64,000 nt of DNA, from NCBI GenBank assembly GCA_037042185.1, contig JAXQJY010000027.1:3188893-3252892 (forward strand), written 5' to 3'. How positions within the stretch are numbered: position 1 is the stretch's first letter; every line of letters begins with the position of its first letter. The notes beneath the pieces are model-generated. The model was not told the DNA's origin, searched no databases, and saw nothing but the letters and a program-made list of their open reading frames with translations. A program made the position numbers and the translations under genes. Of this stretch, positions 55,172-64,000 are shown piece after piece. Origin of the DNA: Sordariomycetes sp. S80-01Y (lineage: Eukaryota > Ascomycota > Sordariomycetes).

Positions 55172-57879
55172 TCAGACCTGGTTACTACCGCTCGGCGCCC
55201 ATGAGAGGCCGGGATTGCCCTGCGGAGCGGCAAATATCATATCATCCAAGCTAATGATCCGGTCCATCGTTATAAAGTCCTCGTCCATTAGCATGTGTGA
55301 GATAGCAGAGAGCTGGTCTGGGTGCATCTCAGTGCCAGGTGTCAATCCTGGCTGCGGCATCTGGGTCATGGGCATCTCCGGAGGTAACTGAGGCAGCAGA
55401 CTGTCGTTCATGTGATTGACTGCCATATTGCCATAATCTACACCATTCCTTTGTCGGTCACTCTGCTGAGCATTCGGTCCTGTGGGGACGGGGAAAAAGG
55501 GACTGGCCGGAGAAGCTTGGCTCATACCGCTGGAGTACCCCAGAACGTCAATGATAAACAGGGGCTCAGAATCGCACTGTCCCTTCAAGGTTCGTAGCTG
55601 AGCGGCGTATTTGCCGGCCAGGGTTGTGTTTGATTTGTGGCTCAGCGCCGGCCCGACCCAACGTCGAGCCATTTCTTCGAGAGCATCGACGAGTATGTAG
55701 AACTCAGGAGCGAGCTGCTCGTTCTTGTAATGTCGCCAATGAACTGAGGATGTCAGACTTGATCAGGACATTATGCAAGATACTTACTCAGAAGGACTCT
55801 TGCGCTTATAAAGACACAAAAGGCATACTGGTCGGCCACTGGGCTCTGGGTGGATGTGTACCTGAGGTACTTTTGTGTAATGGTCGTTGTCTCGACTGCG
55901 GCTACCTGGCACGTCTCCGCACTACAGAAGCTTGGAAGCCTGAAGCTTTCTGACCACCGGGCATCGGGATAAGCAATTCTTTGGTGTAGTAGAATCATGG
56001 AGGTGTTATGCGTGACATGGGCGAGAGTGAGATTCGGATCCATCGTAATGATCTCAGCCTGCCGGCTAATGTTGGAGTCTCGCCATCTTTGCGGGAGAAA
56101 CATCTTCCAGCTGCGTTGCAAGAATAGGTGAGCCAAGCGAACGCAAAATGATCAGTGGCATTAGCAACTTACTGCACAAGACGAAGGTCAAGCTCTTTGA
56201 ACCTCGTGAGCCAATCACTGACCTGCTGACGGTTCTGGAAGTCGATTTTTTGCTGCAAGAAATAAGTTGTGATACGGCTCAGGCTCTCTGTAGCCTCTAT
56301 GCGGTAGGCAAACGCGCCAACAGTGGTCATGTCCATGTCGAAACTCGCGTTATGACGATGCGAGGGTGCTGAGCTGTCCTGGGCCGGCTCCGGACTAGGA
56401 TAGGTTCCTGGGAGAAAGGCCAGAGAGTTCCCAATCTTGGCCACAGACCGATCCCAGATGCCGAAGAAAGGCGTGGTCACGCCTTCTTCCTTGTGCCACA
56501 GGCCCCCGTCTGCTGGAAGACGTCGTTGCACATCGTCCGAAGTCAAGCTTGTGTTCCAACCGGTGGTGACTGAACAGAATCTAATAGCTCCTGCATCAGA
56601 CTAGATCCCCGTCTAGGATGACCGCTGACTTACCTGTCAAGGCAAAATATGTTCCAGAACACACGTCGTCTTTGTTCTTCTGACGTCCAGTCTGTTGGAC
56701 TCGGGATTGTTGGGAGAGGCTTTAGGAGCGGTCCGTTAGCTGTGCTGTCGGATTCTACGCTGAGCTGCAGATACTCGACAGTTCTTGTAAGAGAACCTAT
56801 GATGGACCAAGCTTTGGATGCTTCGCCGCTTCCAATCTACGATGATCAGCGCTGTAGACACGAGGCCTTGTGTCACCTAAACTCACGTCGTTAAAGGCAA
56901 CTATGATCAATGCCTGGCAATTCTCGACGGACAACGAGTCCAATGATGCGAGCACAACAATGCTCCGTGACCGCGCCATTGCACCCTCAACTTCTCGGGG
57001 CGTTATTTTCGAATCAAAGAAGCGGAGCGCAGCAACCACCATGGCGTGCAGTATCACCACCAACTGTGGCAGTTGCTCTTCATCGTGGACCCGGCGGCGA
57101 AACTGTGTCTCGTGAATGATGGGTATCCACGGTTGGATCACATCGAAATACACGTCAATGATTTCACCCATCAGATCTGCAGAGGGGAGGCTAGCAGATG
57201 AACACTCGAGGTTTTCCTCCAATGGCTGGAGAAGGTCGACGCTGGGATTACCGCAGCTGTCGACACGACGACGTTTTCTCGGCCGGTTGGGAGACTGGTT
57301 CTGTAACCCTTCCTGTCGCTCTGTTGGGTGTCTACTAGAGCTTTGCGACACTGCAGGCGAAATGCCTAATGGGTCTCTGAAGCTCTCGATTTGGCGTGCA
57401 AACGATGATCCCCGAGGTTGTGATTGGGAGCTCAACTTCTGCAGCTCAGATGTGAGCATCGAGAGTACCTCAACGACATCGTGAGACGTGCGGCCGGCAC
57501 GATCGCCGTTGGTGGTAGAGCAGCATTGCTGCTCGTTTTGCGTCTTCTCAAGCAAGGCCTGCTCAAGTGCTTCTGATCACGGCGTCAGCTGAGGCGACTC
57601 AGGGCAGAGGAACAAAGACTGTCTAGACTTACCTACGCGACGACTGAGCGAACCCACAGCTCCAGCCTTGATGCCAGGTTTGTTCTTCTTCAGATCATAC
57701 ACGCATGGTGACTCGAGCCGTTTGCAATGAGAGCAGACCGGTTGCTCTCGCGAGCATCTCAACTTCCGCCGACGACAGCCTTGGCAAGAAGGCGTGTCTG
57801 TATCGGGTGCTGGCTCGGGGAGAGTACCTGATGTTTCACTGGCTTCGAGAGGATCCATTGGTTCGTGACCGAGCACCAT
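55172..57879 (-). CDS. Zn2Cys6 transcription factor with fungal_trans domain
   Basis: Nuclear pathway regulator. Six exons, 57879-57633, 57572-56887, 56836-56634, 56580-56173, 56110-55788 and 55743-55172, give 812 aa without phase errors. The zinc cluster is [11 protein letters not shown] then [10 protein letters not shown] and a last C in ESPCVYD (spacing C-x2-C-x6-C-x6-C-x2-C-x6-C). The fungal_trans region includes [33 protein letters not shown] and FLPQRWRD. Splicing between exons 3 and 4 uses the acceptor CTATTAG, which restores DRFCSV. The start could also be at 58026, adding 49 residues; 57879 was preferred because the extra segment has no conserved feature. The regulator is divergent from the transporter and close to GH88, so it probably controls both. 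Confidence 0.85.
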
Positions 57880-58597
57880 GCCGGCGAGCGGTGTTTCCAA
57901 AGTCTCAGATCCCAGGGCCGTGAACTCGGACCGGGCAGCGTGATAAATGGCGGCCGAGGGACGCAGCGCACGGCAACGATCTGAAGCGGGGGTCCGGGCG
58001 AATAAAACCTTTTCACGTCGGGTCAATGTTGACCGCGATTGGCCTATGAACTAGGGATAACGTGTTTCTCTCCATGAGCTCATTTTCACTTTCCGGGGGA
58101 GACAGCAGGCGAGACTGCGGGGACGCAAAGCATTGGGGTATGTTTGCGGGGGGGGGGGGGGGGGGGGGGGGAGGAAATGGTGCACCGGCCTCCTTTGACC
58201 CGATGCCCGGCGGTGGACCAGACCTTCTTTGGCGGTCCAGTAGGTGGCGACCTAGCATCACAGAGACTCGCTGTCCTGTGACTCTCATTCGATAGTCGGA
58301 CTCGTAGAGATCAGTGTTCTCTGTTCTCCGCCGTGGAAGTCCAGTAACGCGGCTCAATGCTCCCCCACATGATGGCCAGGGTCCAGATCACCCCAGACTT
58401 TGCGCCTGCGTGAGTCGATATTACAAGCAACTTGGCGAACACGGGAAAAAGCTGTACACAAAGCAATCGCCCGGTCGTCCGATACCCAAGACGAGGATCG
58501 CCCAGGCTATATAACGATCCCTTAGCGTCCTCGTGCAACCCTTTGCCTTTCACCTCATGCCACCCGCTGCTCTCAATTCAGCAACCGAATAGTCACC
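57880..58597. promoter_or_regulatory. Shared divergent promoter, regulator / sugar transporter
   Basis: 718 bp with a run of 24 G at 58148-58171. It includes several CCGG and CGG triplets (for example near 58184, 58209) but not the CCGG-N8-CCGG arrangement of the 30-38 kb promoters. No coding region is supported beyond the alternative start of the regulator. Confidence 0.5.
58148..58171 (+). repeat. Poly(G) run of 24
   Basis: Uninterrupted G homopolymer about 270 bp from the regulator start and 427 bp from the transporter start. Its situation matches that of the 21-G run at 23561. Confidence 0.9.
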
Positions 58598-60376
58598 ATG
58601 GCGGCCGCTCACAACAAAACCGCCCAAACGGGCTCCGCGGACCCTATGATCCAGAAATTCGCCGAGACAGATCCAGTGCCATGGTACAAGAAGCCCAATT
58701 TGCGGAACCTCTACCTCTTGCTGTTCCCGACATGCATGGCTATGGAGTTGACCTCGGGTTTCGATGGCCAGATGGTCAACGCCCTCCAGATCGTGCCCGC
58801 GTGGCAGGCTTGTACGCGACAAAATCCACGAAATCGAGGGTACATATACGTGGGCTAACAAGGAGGCAGACTTTTCGGATCAAGACAATGGCGAAATAAG
58901 CGGCACAATGACAGGTCTCATCGCCGCGGTGTATTGGATCGGCGGTGCCCTCGCTTTCCCCTTCATTGGCATCATCAACGACAAATTCGGTAGACGGTGG
59001 TCCATCTTTGTCTGCTCGGCCATCATGATTGCCGGTGCCATCATTCAAGGCTTCTCTGTCAATGGTTTGTGCAGCTCTGGTCTAATGCTTTGTTGTCCGA
59101 CACCGAGACTGATTCAATTCTCTTACTAGTTGGCATGTACATCTTCGCACGTATCCTCTTGGGCTTTGGGTTCGCTCCCGCCTCCGTGGCAGCTGCAGCA
59201 CTGCTCGGAGAGCTGGGATACCCCAAGGAACGACCCTTCCTTACGACAGTCATGGCCATCTCTCTCTATCCCGGCATGATTCTGGCTGCCGGTATCTGCT
59301 TCGGTACGAATAACATCCCAGGGGATATGTCGTGGAGGATTCCTTCGTGGCTCCAGGCAGTGCCTTCTTTGATTCAGCTGGTTCTCTGCCTCTTCATCCC
59401 CGAGAGTCCGCGATGGCTCATTGCCCACGATCGCCACGACGAAGCCTTCACTATCCTCGCAAAGTATCACGCCGAGGGTGACACCGAATCCGATTTCGTC
59501 AAAGCTGAATTCGCTCACATGCGCGCCACCCTCGAGCTTGAGATGGAGTTCTCAAAGCGGTCATACCTCGATCTGCTTCGCACCGCCGGTATGCGTCGCC
59601 GCACTTTGCTGGCATGTGCCGTCGGTCTTTTCAAGCAGTGGTCTGGCAACACCCTCGTCTCTTACTTCCTCAGCCAGATCCTCGACATGGTCGGCATCAC
59701 GAATTCGACTACGAAACAAACTATCAACCTATCTCTCTCCTGCTTCAGCTTGGTTTGCGCCGTACCTATCCTCATGTACTGCGTGAACATGAGCCGTATC
59801 AAGACCGCCTACATGAGCTCAGCCAGCATGTTGGCCATATTTGTGGCGTGGACTATCGCAATGCAGAAATCCTTGGAGGCTACGGATAATGGCAATATCA
59901 ATAACGCGGCTAACGTGGCTGTCATGTTCTTTATCTTTGTCTATAAGCCTGCGTATCAGATCTTCTATAACGCCATGGTTTTCAGTAAGTGCCCCTGTGT
60001 TTTCTTGCTCGTTATACGGATCACTGATCGTCGAATAGCTTATATGGTTGAGATTTGGCCCTACGCTGAGCGCTCGCGTGGTCTTGCTGTCCACAAAGTC
60101 TTTACCCTTCTCGCCGCTGCAACCTCGACATTCGTTAACCCGATTGGTCTGAAGAATATCGGATGGTACTTTTTCCTCGTATATGTTGTGATTCTCGTGA
60201 TCGAGATAGTCTTCGTGTACTTCTTCTTCGCGGAGACTCACGGACGCACGCTCGAAGAACTTACTTTCCTCTTCGAAGATCAGGCTCTCGCGGAAGCTGC
60301 AAATGAAGCTGCCGTCAAGGCTGTCGGGGGAAAGCATATCGAGCACTTGGAGGTGCCGGCTCAGACTAAGGTTTGA
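58598..60376 (+). CDS. MFS sugar porter (lactose-permease-like)
   Basis: Plasma-membrane sugar:proton symporter of the 12-span sugar porter family. Exons 58598-58811, 58870-59064, 59130-59984 and 60039-60376 give 533 aa. The first intron (58 nt) has a CTAAC branch point ten bases before its AG; skipping it would break the frame, and with it the sequence reads PAWQAYF like other members. Signatures: GFDGQMVNAL, NDKFGRRWS after span 2, IPESPRWL after span 6, YMVEIWPYAERSRG and the C-terminal AETHGRTLEEL. Related fungal permeases take up lactose, cellobiose or uronic-acid sugars. The nearby GH88 gene suggests an uronate-containing disaccharide. Confidence 0.9.
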
Positions 60377-60778
60377 GCAGCCCATGGTTCTTGTGAGATT
60401 CTTATCTGTCCTGGACGGTTATAGTATGATCAACGTCTAAGGAAACTAGCTGCTACGGATATATGAATATCGATTCATGGGTTTCATGTCAACCAAATAA
60501 TTGAAGTCGAAATGAAGGCTCACGCGTGTATCAATGAGACTTGGACAAAGCTTATAATCCGAAAGCGGCCATTTAATCCCATGGGCTCGGCTCGGTTCGT
60601 TCGAATCGGATCGGCTGGCTCCACCACTGACGTGCAGATCCCGAACTACCTGTTGTCACTCGTCATCCATTCAGATGGATTGAATTCAAAATAAAGGCAC
60701 TGAATAGGTCAAAGCAGACCGCCAGCGTAACGTTAAGACTCTGACATACCTGCCCAAGTCGAAATCTTTCACAAAACT
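60377..60778. other. Intergenic
   Basis: 402 bp after the transporter gene; a 60-codon frame at 60512-60694 has no support. Nothing else seen. Confidence 0.4.
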
Positions 60779-61237
60779 ATGGCAACTGACGAGCCCCTAC
60801 GGTATGCCATCATCGGCGGTGGCATTGCGGTCTTGACGCTAGCCATTGCTTTTGCATACTCGTGGAGTCTCAGTGCACGTCTATGAACGAGTGGCCAAAT
60901 TCGAGGAAATAGGCGCTAGTGTCTCTGTCAGGACCTGGGTTATTGAAGAGAGTGAGGAGGTGTAACTAGATAGAGGCTCGCTGCTAGGCCACAGCGTTGT
61001 AGCAGGATAATAGCTAGGGTGCGACTGGTGACTGTATTAATCTCTGGAGGTTCTATGTCACTGGGGCCCGTGGGCAGCCTTCTTATACATGGGCACACGT
61101 GACCCTGCCGTGGGGTCGCCGAAGGGTCACTGCTAGGACCCTGCGAAGTTCCTGACAGTCTCTCTATCGCTAAATGCTCTGCAGGCTATAAAGATACACC
61201 TTCCAGGAGTTAAGGATATATTTGAAAAGGTCTTAAC
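60779..61237 (+). pseudogene. FAD-dependent monooxygenase remnant split by a solo LTR
   Basis: The ATG at 60779 leads into YAIIGGGIAVLTLAIAFA, the FAD-binding motif of group A monooxygenases (third G changed to V). The frame breaks at about 60870, but the other frame continues VHVYERVAKFEEIGASVS. The gene is then cut by a 232-bp LTR (60926-61157). After one copy of the target duplication, the frame resumes directly with SLSLNALQAIKIHLPGVKDIFEK (61158-61230), which is the usual continuation in the family. The rest is lost in AT-rich DNA. It is related in family to the intact gene at 24115. Confidence 0.75.
60926..61157. mobile_element. Solo LTR with perfect 5-bp target duplication
   Basis: 232 bp beginning TGTCAGGACC and ending GTTCCTGACA, so it has TG...CA ends and a near-perfect 10-bp terminal inversion. 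It is flanked by GTCTC on both sides (60921-60925 and 61158-61162). It interrupts the monooxygenase remnant, whose reading frame continues across the insertion point. A solo LTR formed by recombination of a full element is the simplest explanation. It is unrelated in sequence to the 193-bp repeat family. Confidence 0.8.
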
Positions 61238-61656
61238 CCGGAATATTTAGCCGTTAAAGTAGAAAGTATGGTTTAACTACTATAATAGCTAAAATGATTA
61301 GAAGGATGGCCCATATAATAAACTTAGATTTATAATCACTAATAACTTAGATTAAAGAGAAATCTATAGAGCGTATTTCCTCGATTACCTAGCTAAGATA
61401 ATCCCTAATAGGATTATATTATTTAGAAAGTCGCTTAAAATATATAATAAGGAGGAAAATGGCGCTTATACTCTCTGTTTCGGCGATAGATCTTTCGCCA
61501 CGGCGGATAGGATCATAGTATGCGATGGTATTAAGTTAAGGGTACGCTAAGTTATATTTAGTGTTAATTATTCGTGCGCGTATCCTATATATATAAGTAT
61601 GCTTCTAGGGCGCTAGTACCTATAGAGGATGCCGTTACTGCTATTAGGGAGGAAAA
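61238..61656. other. AT-rich retroelement-like DNA
   Basis: AT-rich, stop-laden sequence ending in a purine tract (AGGGAGGAAAA, about 61646-61656) directly before the repeat at 61657. Such a tract is where the 3' LTR of a plus-oriented retroelement would begin, so this may be the decayed 3' end of one. Confidence 0.45.
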
Positions 61657-61850
61657 TGTAACACTTTGAGGTGGTTATAGATGGGTTGAATTGGTTGCTT
61701 AATTTAAGAGAGTGTGGAGGGCCGCGAGGCGTTGGTAGCCACGCGGTCACCACATGTGACTATGGATGACTAAGGTGCTGGCCGGCTAGATCGAGCAAGG
61801 CAAACGATCTACCCTATATCTAGGTCATGCCACAAGGCATAACCGTAATA
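61657..61850 (+). mobile_element. Dispersed LTR-like repeat, copy 3
   Basis: 194 bp, TGTAACACTTTGAGG to ACCGTAATA, same orientation as 40596-40791. The last bases are mutated (ATA for ACA). A purine-rich tract precedes it, supporting its identity as an LTR. Flanks GAAAA and TATCC do not match. Confidence 0.7.
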
Positions 61851-61973
61851 TATCCTGGCTATATAAAGAAAGCCTCTATTATTCTCGATAACCTAATTGA
61901 TCTATTTAAGAATAAAGGAAAATAATATAATTTATCTATTAACCTATTAATTGCTTTTCCTTTTTATCTTCGT

Positions 61974-62046
61974 TATTATTTATTTGTTTATTTATTTATT
62001 TGTTTATTTATTCGTTTATTTGTTTATTTATTCGTTTATTTATTTA
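61974..62046. repeat. TTTAT-type low-complexity repeat
   Basis: About 70 bp of tandem TTTAT/TTTG/TTCG variants, a simple-sequence repeat within the AT-rich right end. Confidence 0.7.
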
Positions 62047-62179
62047 TGCCTTATATAATCTTAGTGGCATTGTTTCGTTTGTGTGTATATAATTATCGTT
62101 ATAATTATCTACTATGGCGTTTCGGTGTATTAGCCACTTTAAGTATAGATTACCGTTCGTAGGCGTTAATCGCCTACTT

Positions 62180-64000
62180 TGAGATATCTTCCTTATTAAC
62201 CTATTAATTATATTGGCCGCTCTATCCCTTCTAGCGCACCTTATATTAAGTGGTGCCTTTAATGGTGCGTTTATTATAGATATAATCGATTTCCTAGTGG
62301 TTGCCCTAATTATTAGCGTCGACGTTATTGGTGGCTTCCACCGGTCTAGGTTTCTCCGGTTTATAGGCGCCAGGGTGCGTGGGCTTAAGGTATTAGACTA
62401 ATATTATGGGATATATTTTAATCTATAGTGGTAGTATTAATTCGGCGGCGAGGTCGTTAACTATATATTTAATCTTAAAAGGACCTTCGCGGCGGCGGGA
62501 TTACTTATAAGAGTGGTTACCCGGGGTATTATAGCTATTATATAGATTAAGATATACCTTATCGCTAGCCTTAAGGTGGATAGGCCGGTGTTTGGCGTTA
62601 TACTATTCTTTTATTTTTATAGTGGCTAGATCTATGGTAAGGTAGGCCTATTTATATAGGGCCTTGTGAAGATAGGGGACTTCGTTAGCCTAGGTATTAT
62701 CTCTAGAATTAATAGCTATATTATTGATCTTATGCCTATAGAGAAACTTATAAGCACTTATATAGGTGGCGCTATTAGCGGCACTATTAATATTAAACTA
62801 TAAGGTAGGTAAAAGTATCTTCTAGTTTAGGTTAGGCTATTTAATATAGGCTAAATGAATAGCTATTTCGATAACCTAATTATGGCGCTTATTGGCGCTA
62901 TTAGCCTAGGGGTGCTAAGCGGTAGTTATCGCTAGCTTAGTGCTAAAAGCCTACTAAAGGCCCTTCTAGAAATTAGAGGTAAACTTACTATCCCTATTAT
63001 TAATAATAACCTTAGGTAGGCCCTAATTTAATAGTAATAAGGATCTCGCTAGGGCTTAGGCCTAATATTATATCCTATATTTACTATGCCTAGGGATTAA
63101 TAGTACTTATTTACTAGTAAGGTATAGTATATTTAGTAGCTAATTATAGCGTTTAAATCCCTTAATTACCTAAGGGGTGTGACTTAAATCTATAGGTAAT
63201 ATATTGGTGATAAAGTCTATTGAGATTAACTATATTAGTAGGGGGTTTGGCCTTATAGCCTTATAGGCGCCGATCTTTTATTAGCGGTTAATCTGCCCTA
63301 AGTAATATGCCTTATAATTAGCGATATACTTATGTACTTTGCTTATAAGGTTATAGATAGTAAAGCCCTTTAGGTTATATAATATCCTTTTTATGCTATA
63401 GTGGCTTTATTCGCTATATGCTATTTAAAGGAATTTACCTTTAAGCCAATGCGGTATATAAAGATAAATGATCCTATTATAGGCTTCGTGATATAGTAGG
63501 CTATCCTTAATATAGAAGGGAAGACTATAGCTATATATAATTTTGCCACGAAGGGGATTACCTATACTATTAAATTAACTCTTATAATTATTAGGCCGGC
63601 TTATAAGAGCATTAGCGTTAGCTATATCCCCATAGCCTTATTTAATTATTATAATAATCTAGCTCTAGTGGGTGTTATCCTTATAGCCTTATATAAATCT
63701 TACCCTTATATCCTCTATTATAATAGCCTCTATCGTGAGGTATACTAAGAAGAATACTTAATCTATTACTTTTATAGTAAAGAATATATTATCGAGGGCG
63801 GTGTAATTATCCTATTACCTTTAGATAGATAGATTAGTCTCTAGTATAGATAGTTTACTTAGGGCGTTAGGGATAAAATTCTTCTTACTAGATATATGGA
63901 ATATATTTATCGAGAACTACGAGAGGGTTAGGGTTATACTTGGTGTCTATTTTGCTAACTAAGCTATCCCGCTATTTCGTTTACCGCGAGGGGTAACTAG
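62180..64000 (-). mobile_element. RIP-mutated Ty3/Gypsy (chromodomain-type) pol remnant, continues beyond the window
   Basis: Read on the minus strand, degenerate pol segments occur in the right order with many stops. The RNase H end has NANALISRP (the usual NADALSRRP, about 63590-63640). Then comes a KDSLLYHEA stretch. The integrase zinc-binding region and core start (RPNPLL...SIDFITN) lie at about 63210-63330. The integrase C-terminal GPF motif is near 62480 and a chromodomain-like piece (EIDYIYNKRTIKGTT) at about 62220-62300. The roughly 740-bp core-to-GPF distance is normal. High A/T and TAA/TAG in place of expected codons indicate repeat-induced point mutation. The element cannot be active. 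Its reverse transcriptase half would lie to the right of the window. Confidence 0.8.

Noticed and set aside
58812-58869. Apparent frameshift in the MFS transporter after PAWQA
   Set aside because: A 58-nt intron with GTACGC donor, CTAAC branch and GCAG acceptor restores the frame and gives the conserved WQAYF, so no mutation is needed.
60598-60610. TTCGAATC resembling a tRNA T-arm
   Set aside because: The stem and the rest of the cloverleaf are missing.
61974-62046. Regular repeat spacing suggesting a CRISPR-like array
   Set aside because: It is a simple TTTAT-type microsatellite without unique spacers, in a fungal genome.

Overview
The window comes from a filamentous ascomycete (Pezizomycotina). 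The evidence is many short spliceosomal introns (about 45-120 nt) with GTRNGT-type donors and CTAAC/CTGAC branch points, fungal-type Zn2Cys6 regulators, a LysM protein beside a large GH18 chitinase, and AT-rich stretches holding decayed LTR retroelements that look RIP-mutated. No RNA gene, CRISPR array or bacterial-type operon was found. Species cannot be named from the sequence. The mix of catabolic genes, pseudogenes and transposon remnants looks like an accessory, possibly subtelomeric, region.

Layout: 1-5 kb has the 3' part of a glutamate decarboxylase-like gene, an orthodox aquaporin and a GNAT acetyltransferase. 5-12 kb is gene-poor and decayed: a broken small cysteine-rich secreted-protein gene, a solo LTR, a frameshifted reductase-type SDR and an enoyl-CoA hydratase pseudogene. 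12-18 kb has a second SDR, a conserved fungal protein of unknown function and a BAHD acyltransferase.

18-40 kb is a catabolic block. It holds amidase 1, a Zn2Cys6 regulator with an internal frame-breaking deletion, a divergent FAD monooxygenase, and two broken fragments at 27.8-28.6 kb. Three consecutive divergent pairs follow: CoA-transferase III / 3-hydroxyacyl-CoA dehydrogenase, dienelactone hydrolase / amidase 2, and acyl-CoA synthetase / type-B carboxylesterase. All three shared promoters carry CCGG-N8-CCGG, and in two of them a third CCGG follows at the same 11-nt step. This suggests one regulator controls the set. A plausible reading is hydrolysis of an amide or ester, CoA activation and beta-oxidation-like processing; the substrate is unknown.

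40-52 kb has a nested inverted array of dispersed repeats, then a divergent LysM protein / 1770-residue GH18 chitinase pair (the chitin-interaction arrangement known in other fungi), an unrecognised 268-aa gene and an AT-rich tract. 52-60 kb has a broken VOC-fold gene, then a GH88 hydrolase, a Zn2Cys6 regulator and a sugar transporter that look like a small module for unsaturated uronic-acid sugars. 60.8-64 kb is transposon territory: an FAD monooxygenase remnant split by a solo LTR with a perfect 5-bp target duplication, another copy of the dispersed LTR family, and a heavily mutated chromodomain-type Ty3/Gypsy pol running off the right edge. All exon limits and functions were read by eye from splice signals and family motifs; none was tested by database search.
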